64,000 nt of DNA from Stentor roeselii (lineage: Eukaryota > Ciliophora > Heterotrichea > Heterotrichida > Stentoridae): contig RSEH01000005.1 in NCBI GenBank assembly GCA_006503475.1, forward strand, positions 124,001-188,000, read 5' to 3'. Below the pieces are notes generated by a model that saw only the letters and a program-made list of their open reading frames with translations, was not told the DNA's origin and did no database searches. This document shows, piece after piece, positions 54,869 to 63,999 of the stretch; positions within the stretch are counted from its first letter, which is position 1; each line of letters begins with the position of its first letter. The translations under genes and the position numbers were made by a program.

Positions 54869-56647
54869 TTATTTCAAACTAGGAAAAGAAATACGAAACT
54901 TCTCAAATTCAGATTTAATAATCCTATTCGAAATCACCGCTTTTCTTGCATTGAGTTCAATTTTCCGTATACGATTTCCAAAGTCCCTTAATTCCTTTTC
55001 TGAGTTATCAAGGTGAAAAACTGAATGAACAGGTGTACTAGAATCCGATAAAAACTTAGAACGTCTTTGATGATTTCTTAAATTCGAGTCAGAACTGGTA
55101 GGATTCAAATTTTTCAAGTTTTCAACTCGAAATTTAACCTCTCGTTTCGCCCGATCTTTAACAGGACTCGAAAAATTAAAGTCAATTCCAAAGACCTGCC
55201 CTTTAGGTATCATTTCCTTGGCATTTAAAAGTGCATCACTTAATTTACTCACAATTTTTTCTACAACATTTTTCAAATTCGCATGTGAAATTTGATACAA
55301 CTTTAAAAAATCTTCTATTCCTGAAGGGTTGTTAATGACTTGAACTGCGTCACTTGGTTTTAAACAAAGTAAAACGATTTGATTGTTAAAGAAAAAGTGA
55401 AGGTCGTCTTTAGAGACTAGTTTGTAGTCTTTGAATAACGTTTGAAGCTTCAGGTTTTCTTTATCGACTCGTGTTTGGATCAATGTCGGTCTTGGGCAGA
55501 ACTCGCGAATTGTTTTTGACTTTGAGATGGTTTTTTTCTTTTGGATTAACAACATGCTTCGCTTTTTTTCGATACGACCTGGGTTCATCGATTGGCCTAA
55601 GTCGTCCAGTCCGAGGAGAAGAGACTTTCCTTGTGATAAGCTGTTTTCTTCGATTTTTCTTAACTTTCCTAGAAGGTTTGAAGTGAATGATAAGATGCTG
55701 GCGTAGATGGAGGATAAAAGGGTTTCTTCGTGGAAGTCTTTTAATGGAATTTTGATCGGGGTTTGAGTTGAGAAGGGGATGGGACGAGGAATGGACTCTG
55801 AGATCTTTAGAAAAGTTGAGATTGATTCAAGTTCTTTTTGGACTTCTTGACATTTCAGCTTTTTACTTAAAACTGTGCTGGTCAAGTCGTTGAATTTCAG
55901 AGATAAGCTAATCGACTTGTATTCCTCATCTTTGTAGAGCTTTAAGATACTCAACACTAAAGACTGAGGAGATTGACTAACTTCAATATTTCTTTGAAGT
56001 AGTAGTTCATTTAATTTAATCAGAGAGTTTTCAGTATTCTCTTGTTGAAGTCTATTTTCTCTACTTTTTTCATGGTTTTTCTGAATTTTTTCTAAAATTT
56101 TCTTTTTTCTTTCAAAGTTTTCTGTAGATTTCGAGTGATTTAATTTTGATTGATACTCCAAATTTCCAATTTTTTCAATGATTTTACTTGAAGTATTAAA
56201 ATAACTTTCCTTAATCTTCACTTTTTGGTTGATTTCTTTTTCTTGAATAGAAAAAAGTTGTTCAGTTTCTTTTTCGTATTCTTCAAGTTTGTGTCTGGCG
56301 TATTTGAAATCATGTAAAGCTGTATCCTTCGAAGCAATAATCTTAGGATAGTTTTCCAGGAACTTTTCATAAGAAACTTTTAGTTCCTGAAACCTTTTTT
56401 TCCAGTCAACCTTTTCTTGGTTAGCTCTTTTTTTCACAAATTCGTATTCCTTATTCGATTCTATCAACGAAATAACTTTCTTTTCAGTATTTTTCACTTT
56501 TTCTTCAAGATCCGCTACTTTCGAATCATGAAAAGCGATTTTTTTCAATTGTTCGATTTCATTTCGGATGCGTTCAATCTCAAGACTTTTGAGTTTATTT
56601 GAGTAAATTTGTGAATTAAGTGTGAGGGCTGAATGATAAGAGACCAT
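54869..56647 (-). CDS. Coiled-coil protein, 592 aa, function unknown
   Basis: Coiled-coil segments cover about residues 12-110, 115-150 and 155-220, with a more globular stretch at 300-480 and a polar C-terminus (LRNHQRRSKFLSDSS). It has no TM segment and no known domain. It resembles long ciliate cytoskeletal proteins. Its start is 11 bp after the stop of the RPP21-like gene; its own stop is followed by the 285-bp gap before CorA. Confidence 0.7.
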   Translation of the reverse strand: MVSYHSALTLNSQIYSNKLKSLEIERIRNEIEQLKKIAFHDSKVADLEEKVKNTEKKVISLIESNKEYEFVKKRANQEKVDWKKRFQELKVSYEKFLENYPKIIASKDTALHDFKYARHKLEEYEKETEQLFSIQEKEINQKVKIKESYFNTSSKIIEKIGNLEYQSKLNHSKSTENFERKKKILEKIQKNHEKSRENRLQQENTENSLIKLNELLLQRNIEVSQSPQSLVLSILKLYKDEEYKSISLSLKFNDLTSTVLSKKLKCQEVQKELESISTFLKISESIPRPIPFSTQTPIKIPLKDFHEETLLSSIYASILSFTSNLLGKLRKIEENSLSQGKSLLLGLDDLGQSMNPGRIEKKRSMLLIQKKKTISKSKTIREFCPRPTLIQTRVDKENLKLQTLFKDYKLVSKDDLHFFFNNQIVLLCLKPSDAVQVINNPSGIEDFLKLYQISHANLKNVVEKIVSKLSDALLNAKEMIPKGQVFGIDFNFSSPVKDRAKREVKFRVENLKNLNPTSSDSNLRNHQRRSKFLSDSSTPVHSVFHLDNSEKELRDFGNRIRKIELNARKAVISNRIIKSEFEKFRISFPSLK

Positions 56648-56658
56648 TTATGAAACTA

Positions 56659-57132
56659 TTACAAAAAAATCTTATACAATGACTTTTCTTGAGTGGATTC
56701 AAAAAAACTGTCAAGAAGTGATTTTTTTTGTCCTTCCTTTGAAAGACTTCTCATTTCTTTAGGTTTATAAATCTCGTCAACCTTTTTTTTCTCTTTTTCC
56801 TTTTTCTCTTCATTCCTGGTGACTTGTTTCTTTTCCCCTTTTTTTCCCCCTTTTCTTACAGCTCCGAACCATGTGTTACTTTTACAAAGTCCACAACAAT
56901 AACATACAGAATTTTGATATTTTTTCCTTTTTCCTTCAATTTTTACCTGACAATTCACTCCAGGTTCTAGTTTCTGAGAACATTTCCTACAAATCAACAA
57001 AGAATAAACAATTTCCTCATCATTCGCCAGTCCTTGCTCTAAAAGTTCTTTTCTGATTTTAAAGCAAGCGAATCGCGAGACAGCCATATTAGGAAACAAG
57101 GAGACGATTCTTGACAAATGCTGAAATTCCAT
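56659..57132 (-). CDS. RPP21/RPR2-like RNase P protein subunit
   Basis: The protein has 157 aa from ATG 57132 (MEFQHLSRIV); a TTG further up is not needed. The first half is helical. The Rpr2 zinc site follows: ICRKCSQKLEPGVNCQVKIE, then VCYCCGLCKS, giving the two CxxC pairs and the L.PG.NC string of RPP21/SNM1. The C-terminus is a long Lys/Glu-rich tail. RPP21 is a protein part of RNase P and MRP for tRNA and rRNA processing. Assignment rests on one motif, so RPR2 versus SNM1 is open. Confidence 0.7.
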   Translation of the reverse strand: MEFQHLSRIVSLFPNMAVSRFACFKIRKELLEQGLANDEEIVYSLLICRKCSQKLEPGVNCQVKIEGKRKKYQNSVCYCCGLCKSNTWFGAVRKGGKKGEKKQVTRNEEKKEKEKKKVDEIYKPKEMRSLSKEGQKKSLLDSFFESTQEKSLYKIFL

Positions 57133-57150
57133 ATTTTTCAAGTAAATAAA

Positions 57151-58557
57151 TTAACCTAGGAAAAGATCGACCAGCAGCTGACGAGTTTTCTTTTGGATTG
57201 AGTAACCGTTTGACATTTTGACACTTTTTAAGAAATTGTTCAGGCTTCGTTGGCCTTTCGCCTTCGCTGCTTTTAAACTCTGGTAAAATTGAAGAGGAGT
57301 TGAAAAAGACTTTAATATTGCTAAAGTACTCTGCTCTCCTACGTCGTCAAGCGCTCTTAATTGCTTGCCGAAGACTTCGTTTACTGTTCGGCCTTCGTTT
57401 GGGTTCGTTTCTGATTGGAATTCTTCGAAAGTTTGGAGGGCTTGGAAATCGATTGATGACATTTTTGAGACTTTTTGGTAAAGCGCGCTTGTCATTCGGG
57501 CTAACCAGTTTAAGGAATCGGTTGCGTCTTTTGTTATTTTTATTTGGAAACCGAAGTTGAACTTTGTGCTTAGTAAGGAATTTATTAGGGTGGTCGAGGT
57601 GATTTTATTAGATCCTTTTGGTACAGTTCCTTCAAGTAAATAAAAACAATTAGCTTGACTAAGTTTCATTTTAATTTTCTGCTCATCATATCGATAATCC
57701 ACAATAGAATGAGCCAAATCATCAGCAGTTTTGCGTTCAACAACATACCCCAATGAAAAATCCTTGACTTTCCCCTTGACCTTCGTCCTACAAACCCACT
57801 GATAATCTCCAATCCACAATTTTTTCTTTTCAACCAGCAGATCCCTGAAGCTAAGTCGAGTAGCAATAGTGCTAAAGTCCATCGAAAGTCTTTCAGCAGC
57901 ATCAACAATCAAAACAATCTGAAAATCCTTTAAAAACCCATCTTCCTTATTTTCCTTATTTTCCCCATGTTCAAAAATCCAGCTTTCCGGGTCAAAAGTC
58001 TCAAAAACTGTTTTTTTAACAGTAAGACAGTGTTGAATTTTCGGAATAACACTAATTCCATAAGGTGTTAAACAAAAAGCGCCTTCTTCATCACATTGAA
58101 CAAGTTGGATTTTATTTAACTTTTCAAAAACATCAGAAACATTAGAAGTTTCAGGAATCATGTAGTTTAAGTACTTCTTTGCCAAAAACGCGACATCATA
58201 AGGAAGAATAGGTGCTTCAAACGAGAGACACATGAGACAAGCCCATTCAATTGACTCGTATTGAGGCAGGTAAGGTATTTTTTTTTCTAATTTAACTGGA
58301 GTAGCTTTTCTCTTCTCAGGGCGAGTTTTGAGCCACTTTTCCATTTCTCCAGCCCACCAAGGACCAGTGCCTCGAAGGAGCTCTTCAGCCATTTTCCCTG
58401 ATTTGACAGGTAAAGGAAAAACTTGAAGAGCTTGAATGATTCTTTTCGCGTTTTGAGCCTTTTGGTCCTGCCCGGCTTTCACAAGTTGTTTTCTTGAGTT
58501 TTCCAGTTGAATCATCAAAAATTCGTTTTCTTCACAGAGCAGCTTGAGTTTAACCAT
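57151..58557 (-). CDS. MUS81: MUS81 structure-specific endonuclease
   Basis: The protein has 468 aa from ATG 58557; an in-frame TTG three codons upstream is not used here. In order: an N-terminal helix-hairpin-helix (VFPLPVKSGKMAEELLRGTG), a winged-helix-like part (LPYDVAFLAKKYLNYM), the ERCC4 nuclease with acidic VDAAERL and catalytic ERKTADDLAHSIVDYRYDEQ, and a C-terminal (HhH)2-like region (LDDVGEQSTLAILKSF). MUS81 cuts branched DNA at stalled forks and recombination joints with an EME1-type partner, which is not in the window. Confidence 0.94.
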   Translation of the reverse strand: MVKLKLLCEENEFLMIQLENSRKQLVKAGQDQKAQNAKRIIQALQVFPLPVKSGKMAEELLRGTGPWWAGEMEKWLKTRPEKRKATPVKLEKKIPYLPQYESIEWACLMCLSFEAPILPYDVAFLAKKYLNYMIPETSNVSDVFEKLNKIQLVQCDEEGAFCLTPYGISVIPKIQHCLTVKKTVFETFDPESWIFEHGENKENKEDGFLKDFQIVLIVDAAERLSMDFSTIATRLSFRDLLVEKKKLWIGDYQWVCRTKVKGKVKDFSLGYVVERKTADDLAHSIVDYRYDEQKIKMKLSQANCFYLLEGTVPKGSNKITSTTLINSLLSTKFNFGFQIKITKDATDSLNWLARMTSALYQKVSKMSSIDFQALQTFEEFQSETNPNEGRTVNEVFGKQLRALDDVGEQSTLAILKSFSTPLQFYQSLKAAKAKGQRSLNNFLKSVKMSNGYSIQKKTRQLLVDLFLG

Positions 58558-58581
58558 TATTGACAAAGATGCCGGGCATTA

Positions 58582-59577
58582 TTATTTAAGTTTATTCGAC
58601 TTGGACGTGAAAAAAATGAAGACTTCAGATTGAGCTGCGTAACTTGTGTACTCATGACGAGTGTCACCGGCAGAGACACAAGGACAACCTTCTGAAGGTG
58701 AAGGAATAACGGTTCCAAGGGGTTTTTGAGACTTTTTCCAGTTTTTCGCAGTACTTTTAAAGAAGTCTCTTTGGTCGAATGACAGTTCTGTGACTGTTTT
58801 GTGAACTGAGTCTAGAAGGGCAATTGCTTTTACCTTCTTTTTAAAGAAAGCGCCATGTGTTTTCAGTAAGTTCACGGTGCAGACTCCTCCATATGAATGA
58901 GCAGCGATGAAAATTTGACTTGCTTTTGATTTTTTCACGAAGGTTTCCCAGACGTAGTTGCAATGCGAGATTGATGAAGAGTTTATAGAAATTTCTTTAC
59001 CTGATAAAGGGTCTCTTCGTAGATTTGGGTTTAAGATGAGGATTCCGTAGTTTAAATTGATTGCTTGGACTATGTAAGAAAACATGCTTCCTGCTTCTAA
59101 GCTGTCGTTTATGCAAACACTTCGAGACCATTGACCTGGTCTTACTTTTCCACTTCCTTGGATTATCACTAAAAGGCGACTGTTTTCGAAAGCATCGACT
59201 GAATGGAAAATGTTTACTGATGGACTTTCGAATGGAATCCATGTCTGGAGTAAGGACATCTCTAGTAGGGTAGATTGAACATACATTGATACAAAAGTTC
59301 CGAGACTTTCGTAGTTTTCTGAAAATACATAGGATTCTCCTGTTAGAGCACTTACTAGACGGTTACGTTGAAAGGAGTAGTTGAAATTCTCGAATATATA
59401 ACTATTAACTTGTTCTGATGATAAAGCAAATTCAGGATTAGGAAAAAGCAATGGATACAAAGGAGAGTATTCCGGACTTTCAGGTCTTTTCTCAGTTTTT
59501 TTCCCTTTACCCACTACTTTCATCTGTAAATTTTTCTTTTCTTCCCTTTTCTGATACTTCTGTCCTCCAGTTTTCAT
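58582..59577 (-). CDS. ARB2 / FAM172A-like protein
   Basis: The protein has 331 aa. The Arb2 domain is clear: VIIQGSGKVRPGQWSRSVC, INDSLEAGSMFSYI and YGILILNPNLRRD, then the serine-hydrolase-like elbow FIAAHSYGGVCTVNLL. Fission-yeast Arb2 is a partner of Argonaute in heterochromatin silencing, and animal FAM172A links to splicing; both have the alpha/beta hydrolase fold. In a ciliate, a link to small-RNA pathways is tempting but not shown. Its ATG follows the PP2C stop after a single base. Confidence 0.85.
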   Translation of the reverse strand: MKTGGQKYQKREEKKNLQMKVVGKGKKTEKRPESPEYSPLYPLLFPNPEFALSSEQVNSYIFENFNYSFQRNRLVSALTGESYVFSENYESLGTFVSMYVQSTLLEMSLLQTWIPFESPSVNIFHSVDAFENSRLLVIIQGSGKVRPGQWSRSVCINDSLEAGSMFSYIVQAINLNYGILILNPNLRRDPLSGKEISINSSSISHCNYVWETFVKKSKASQIFIAAHSYGGVCTVNLLKTHGAFFKKKVKAIALLDSVHKTVTELSFDQRDFFKSTAKNWKKSQKPLGTVIPSPSEGCPCVSAGDTRHEYTSYAAQSEVFIFFTSKSNKLK

Positions 59578-59578
59578 A

Positions 59579-60694
59579 TTATCTATCTTTATTTACACTA
59601 CTCTCTAACATTTCCTGAAGCCCTTTAAAACAGATAAGGACAGTAGTGACATTATCTTCAGATCCTCTAATAATTGCATATTTCATCACATCTTCAACCG
59701 CCGAGCAAATCCTATCCTTCAAATTACCTTCCCTTTCAAAAGCCTTCCAAACATAATCACAAGCGTCTCTATCTTCAAGCTTATCAAAAACTCCATCACT
59801 TGCCATAAGAATAAAGTCAAAGTCAACAGTAAGTCGAAAGCTTCTAATTTCCGGAACATGAATCAAAAGTCCAGAACTTTTCAAGTCCAAGTCTCCAAAA
59901 CTTCTAGAAACTGCGATATTCCCTGGAACAATTCGACTGATATTCGCTCCTACCCTGACCCCTGCTGAGTTAATAACAGGGTAGTTATGAGTCACAACAC
60001 TTCCACCTGCCTGAATCACTCTTTCCCTTTCCACAGGGTCATCAGGTTTATGGTCCTTAGTGATCCGTGCGACTTTTTTTCCCCGATGAGAAGAAACCAC
60101 AGCTCGTGAGTCTCCAGTATTGGCAACATAGCATTTTTCGCCAATCAACATAACAACAATAGCGCAAGACCCTGAAACTTCTGAATGTTCGCCAGCCCAG
60201 GTCAAGAATTCGTTTTCAGCTTTTTGAAATCCTTCTAAAATCGCTTGTTTTGGTCTTCTAGGAAAAGATTCTGACTCAAAAATAAAACGATGAAGGTTGT
60301 CTTTCAAGAAGTTCGCACAAGACTTGCCTCCATGCCCGTCGTATATTCCGAAAAAAGAAGAGTGAGGCCAGGAGTCTTGCGGGATTGATGAAGGGCAGGG
60401 AATGTTTATCACGATACTTAAACGGTCCTCGTTGTAGTTTCGGAAGGCGCCTTTGTTTGTGTTGGCTCCGTAACGGAACACGTAACCACAGCGCTTTTGG
60501 GAATGGACTGTGTTTTGGATTTCTGGAATTTTTGACTTGTCCCCGTTCGAGTTCAGTCGGGGACTTGAACGGAAACCTTTTGAGTTTAGAAGAAGGTCGG
60601 ATTTGCTTTTTGGAGATGATGATATCGCTGGAAGCTTCATTGTTTTTATTGAACCTGTCAACGATTGGGAAAGGTGGTCTTGAAACCTTCTCAT
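59579..60694 (-). CDS. PP2C (PPM) serine/threonine phosphatase
   Basis: The protein has 371 aa. PPM motifs are in order: NYNEDRLS, FFGIYDGHGGKSC, CYVANTGDSRAVVSS, a KDHKPDDPVERER string, NIAVSRSFGDLDLK, LMASDGVFDKLEDRDA and RGSEDNVTTVLICF. All metal-binding Asp appear kept. The N-terminal 90 residues are polar and variable. The enzyme dephosphorylates Ser/Thr in the cytosol or nucleus; its substrate is unknown. Confidence 0.95.
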   Translation of the reverse strand: MRRFQDHLSQSLTGSIKTMKLPAISSSPKSKSDLLLNSKGFRSSPRLNSNGDKSKIPEIQNTVHSQKRCGYVFRYGANTNKGAFRNYNEDRLSIVINIPCPSSIPQDSWPHSSFFGIYDGHGGKSCANFLKDNLHRFIFESESFPRRPKQAILEGFQKAENEFLTWAGEHSEVSGSCAIVVMLIGEKCYVANTGDSRAVVSSHRGKKVARITKDHKPDDPVERERVIQAGGSVVTHNYPVINSAGVRVGANISRIVPGNIAVSRSFGDLDLKSSGLLIHVPEIRSFRLTVDFDFILMASDGVFDKLEDRDACDYVWKAFEREGNLKDRICSAVEDVMKYAIIRGSEDNVTTVLICFKGLQEMLESSVNKDR

Positions 60695-60914
60695 TTTTTA
60701 TCATGATTGAAAATTTGGTTTGCATAAAGGAGGTTTTGGATTTGATTTAAATTGAATTGGTTTTAAGGATTCAGAGAGGAAGGAGAGAATTTATTTGAAA
60801 AAGGATTTAAGTAAATTTTAGGATTTTTAAATTGATTGAGTTTTGTTAATGCAAATAAATATTATGTATTAATTGATTCTATAAGGAGATTTTCATTAAA
60901 TTTAGTTATTATAA

Positions 60915-61643
60915 TTAATTTAATGAAAACCTAAAAAATCGCTGAATTATCAAAGCATCATTATTACTTCCCCCAACTTTTTTCTTTTTCTTGCTTTTTT
61001 TACAGTTTTTTTTCTCTTTTAAGACTCTAACCACTTTCTTGTCATCCTGGTTAATTTCTTTAAAATCGAAAAAAAATTTTCGTTGGTCTTGATTTTCCAT
61101 GACTTTCTTTGAAAATTCTTCAGAAATTTTCATCTGAGATGTTTTTTGTTTTAGACCTTCTGCCGAGTTCACCTTTGAAAGTGAAACTAGAGGAGAATGG
61201 ACTAACTTGGTGATATTTAGGAAGGGAGGACCTTTGAAAGATTTTTTTTCAAGCACTTCTAGTTTTGATATAAAGGAACTAGTCGCTGGTTGCTTTTCCT
61301 GAAGACAGGACTTGCTAGTCAGAGACTTCTTCAGAATTGACTCGTGAACCTTGATGAAACTTTCATGGTTTGAGTATTCAGGAAAGCCTTTCTCTGAATT
61401 CAAAGAATTTTGGGACTTAGGGCTTAATAAATTTGGGCTTGAACCTGGTGATATCAAACTGTTTCTGGCAGTCTCTGGGCGACTTGCATATGTGGTAAAG
61501 ACTTTAGGTCTTGATAAGCTAAGACTCGGTTTTTTTACCCAGTTTTCTTTTGGAAGAGATAAAGTGATATAGCTAGAGTGTGATTCATTCAATGTTGTTA
61601 AAGGTGTTTGAATCCTGATTTGATTTTTGAATGTTTTTTTCAT
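60915..61643 (-). CDS. Hypothetical Ser/Lys-rich protein
   Basis: The protein has 242 aa, disordered in composition, with a very basic stretch (EKKNCKKSKKKKKVGGSNND) just before a short hydrophobic-aromatic end (ALIIQRFFRFSLN). The last string resembles the start of an IQ motif (IIQRFFR), so calmodulin binding is possible. The rest has no known domain. The start context is GGAAATATGAAA. Confidence 0.55.
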   Translation of the reverse strand: MKKTFKNQIRIQTPLTTLNESHSSYITLSLPKENWVKKPSLSLSRPKVFTTYASRPETARNSLISPGSSPNLLSPKSQNSLNSEKGFPEYSNHESFIKVHESILKKSLTSKSCLQEKQPATSSFISKLEVLEKKSFKGPPFLNITKLVHSPLVSLSKVNSAEGLKQKTSQMKISEEFSKKVMENQDQRKFFFDFKEINQDDKKVVRVLKEKKNCKKSKKKKKVGGSNNDALIIQRFFRFSLN

Positions 61644-61831
61644 ATTTCCAGGATTATAATGAAGAAATTTAAACTGGGATTAAAGGTACATTATTTTAAA
61701 ATCTTAAATTTACATAATACCATAAAATTCATTCTCATGTAAAAAATAAAATATTTTCAATCAAAACCTAAAAACTTTCCTTCTTTCATAATCAAAATTC
61801 ATCTATTTAACTCTGAATACATTTTCAATAT

Positions 61832-63094
61832 ATGGGACAGTTCTCTTGCAAAGGTTGGGACTGCAAAAACTCTGAAACAAAACAAGAAAACGAATTCCGC
61901 ACATCACTCTCAGGTGTCCAAGACATAAACTTAAAATACCAAGGAATAAAATCCAACTTTCTCTACTACCCATCAAAATCAAACATATTCTTCCTTCCCA
62001 ACGCCGAGAGTCATTTAATAACACTTCAATCGAACATCCGTGGTTACCTATCACGTATAAATTACCAAAAGCAGCTAAAGCAAAATCGTCCTCATTACTA
62101 TTACTTCAGCATCGAAGAATGTGAATGTTTCCTAAACAAGTCCTCAACCCTTCCATCATTTCGAGAAGAAACATCTAACAAAATGTATCCTCACGGCGGA
62201 ATCTACTCAGGCGAGATGCGAGGCGGCTTCCGCGACGGCCTTGGCAAGATGAAGTGGAAAGACGGTGCCTCCTATGAAGGCTGCTGGTCTTTTGGCCGGC
62301 CAGCCGGCCAAGGAATATTCATTTTTCCAGACGGTGAGAAATTCAAGGGGCACTTCGGGTACTACTTCTCAAAAGGCAATGAAAACGACTTGAAAGGGCT
62401 GGGTGTTGTTTTATGGCAAGAAAATGTTTCAGATGGCTTCTTGTGGCTTTGGTATAAAAAAGCCATTTGCATCAATAGTCCAAGGTCCATCTCCATGACA
62501 CCTAGAAATGAAGAAGTTCTTGCGAAGGTACAGGAAAAGTACATTTTGATGAGGGCAAACTTTGAAAAACTCGCTGGAGACTCTCGCTTTCCGAAAGATG
62601 CTAAAGAAAGAAGGTACCCGGATGGAGGGGTTTATAAAGGTGATATGCAGGGTGTTAAAAGACATGGATTTGGAAAAAGTACTTGGCCTGAAGGAGATTT
62701 TTATGAAGGCGAATGGAAAGATGATGCACAAAGTGGATGGGGAAAAAATTGTTGGAAGGAAGGAGCGGTTTATGTTGGATTTTTTTTGAATGGCTTGAAG
62801 GATGGACTTGGAAAGTATGTGTGGGAGGATGGGACTGAGTTTTTTGGAGAGTGGAAAGCGAATAAGATGGATGGGGTCGGAAGATATACTTGGAATGATG
62901 GAAAACTTTACCTTGGGCAGTGGGTTGATGGAACCATGCAGGGATTTGGAGTTTTGATGTGGAAGGATGGAAGGAAGTATGAAGGTAATTGGATGCAAGG
63001 GAAAAAACATGGAGAAGGATTAACTTTTTATTCGAATGGAAGGGTTAGTAGAGATATTTGGAGATATGGAAAAATTATCAAACCTGATGTTTAA
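61832..63094 (+). CDS. MORN-repeat protein with IQ motif and N-myristoylation site
   Basis: The protein has 420 aa. MGQFSCKGWD is a plausible myristoylation and palmitoylation site. An IQ motif lies at about residues 67-80 (ITLQSNIRGYLSRINY). From residue 117 to the end come nine or so MORN repeats (YSGEMRGGFRDGLGKMKW, YEGCWSFGRPAGQGIF, YEGEWKDDAQSGWGKNCW, YLGQWVDGTMQGFGVLMW). MORN repeats bind lipids and cortical proteins; with acylation, this suggests a plasma-membrane or ciliary scaffold regulated by calmodulin. It is a common protist layout. Confidence 0.92.
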   Translation: MGQFSCKGWDCKNSETKQENEFRTSLSGVQDINLKYQGIKSNFLYYPSKSNIFFLPNAESHLITLQSNIRGYLSRINYQKQLKQNRPHYYYFSIEECECFLNKSSTLPSFREETSNKMYPHGGIYSGEMRGGFRDGLGKMKWKDGASYEGCWSFGRPAGQGIFIFPDGEKFKGHFGYYFSKGNENDLKGLGVVLWQENVSDGFLWLWYKKAICINSPRSISMTPRNEEVLAKVQEKYILMRANFEKLAGDSRFPKDAKERRYPDGGVYKGDMQGVKRHGFGKSTWPEGDFYEGEWKDDAQSGWGKNCWKEGAVYVGFFLNGLKDGLGKYVWEDGTEFFGEWKANKMDGVGRYTWNDGKLYLGQWVDGTMQGFGVLMWKDGRKYEGNWMQGKKHGEGLTFYSNGRVSRDIWRYGKIIKPDV

Positions 63095-63425
63095 ATGGTA
63101 TGTATGAGGTATTTTCTACTGTTGTAATTTAGTATAACTGAAATAATTCAGATTTTTTTTGGTTAATAATGTATTTTGAAATTGTGAAGGTAACTAGATA
63201 ATTATTTGTTAACTATCAATAAAACTATATCTGAAATATTTATCTTCAAGTTTTCTACTTTAAATAAATCTGAAAATACCTTCAGCTATTCTTTAATTAA
63301 TAACCTGTGAAGTAAGAATAATCATCATTGATAAAAATAAGATTTCTTCATTATTTCTTATAAACCTTTCAATTTTCCAAAAAATTCTTTTTCTACAGAT
63401 CATCTAAATATCTAAATAAACTATC
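63095..63425. other. Convergent intergenic region, nothing evident
   Basis: These 331 bp lie between two stop codons. They are AT-rich with no frame of note and no clear hairpin or repeat. Confidence 0.35.
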
Positions 63426-63999
63426 CTAAAAAATCCTTGGAGAGCTAAGAGTTGAAGAAAGTTCTCTATTGATCATGCAAGTTTCATTCATTTGAGACTT
63501 CTCTGGACTGGGCTTTGATCCTTCTGATGGTGTTAAACTAGTGACTCTAGTTTGCCTATAATTTTGATCCCTATTCAAACATGCGATAACTGCAGCAAGT
63601 ATCCCTTGAATCAAAATGACCTGAGCAGTTCCCCAAACAGCAAAGTTAACAATCCAGCTATCAACTTCCTCAGGACACAAAATCAAGCAAACAAAGAAAA
63701 TCGCAACAATAGACAAAAAACACACAAAAATACTTGAAAAAACTCCTAAAACACAAAATCTTTTATTTTTTCTTGAAATAAAAGCAAAAGTATTAATCAA
63801 ATCATACAAAAAACTTCCTCCAAAACAAACAAGTCCTCTTCCAAGTTCAAAAGATGAGGTATGCTTGATAAAAGAACTTCCTTTCATAACTTCTTCAAAA
63901 GTCGAAGAGTAAGTAAGTCCTATCAAAGCTTCAATTAACAAAAGACTTGAAATAATCCTTCCTGTTGATGCGATTCTCAAGGGATTTTCCTGTGGAATG
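63426..63999 (-). CDS. Multi-pass membrane protein, 5' partial
   Basis: The frame stays open to the window edge (IPQENPLRIASTGR.. upstream of the first in-frame TTG), so the N-terminus is missing. About four TM helices are visible in 190 residues (RIISSLLLIEALIGL, LVCFGGSFLYDLINTFAFIS, VFSSIFVCFLSIVAIFFVC, VWGTAQVILIQGILAAVIAC). A Ser/Pro-rich cytosolic tail ends SSPRIF. I recognise no family; a tetraspanning or longer protein is possible. Confidence 0.6.
   Translation of the reverse strand, partial: IPQENPLRIASTGRIISSLLLIEALIGLTYSSTFEEVMKGSSFIKHTSSFELGRGLVCFGGSFLYDLINTFAFISRKNKRFCVLGVFSSIFVCFLSIVAIFFVCLILCPEEVDSWIVNFAVWGTAQVILIQGILAAVIACLNRDQNYRQTRVTSLTPSEGSKPSPEKSQMNETCMINRELSSTLSSPRIF

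Noticed and set aside
62296-62311. GGCCGGCC tandem palindromes
   Set aside because: They lie in the MORN coding frame and encode ordinary residues (FGRPAGQ), so no regulatory role is needed.
62429-63010. 193-codon antisense frame inside the MORN gene
   Set aside because: The sense strand has clear MORN repeats; the antisense frame is open only because of Gly/Trp/Glu codon bias.
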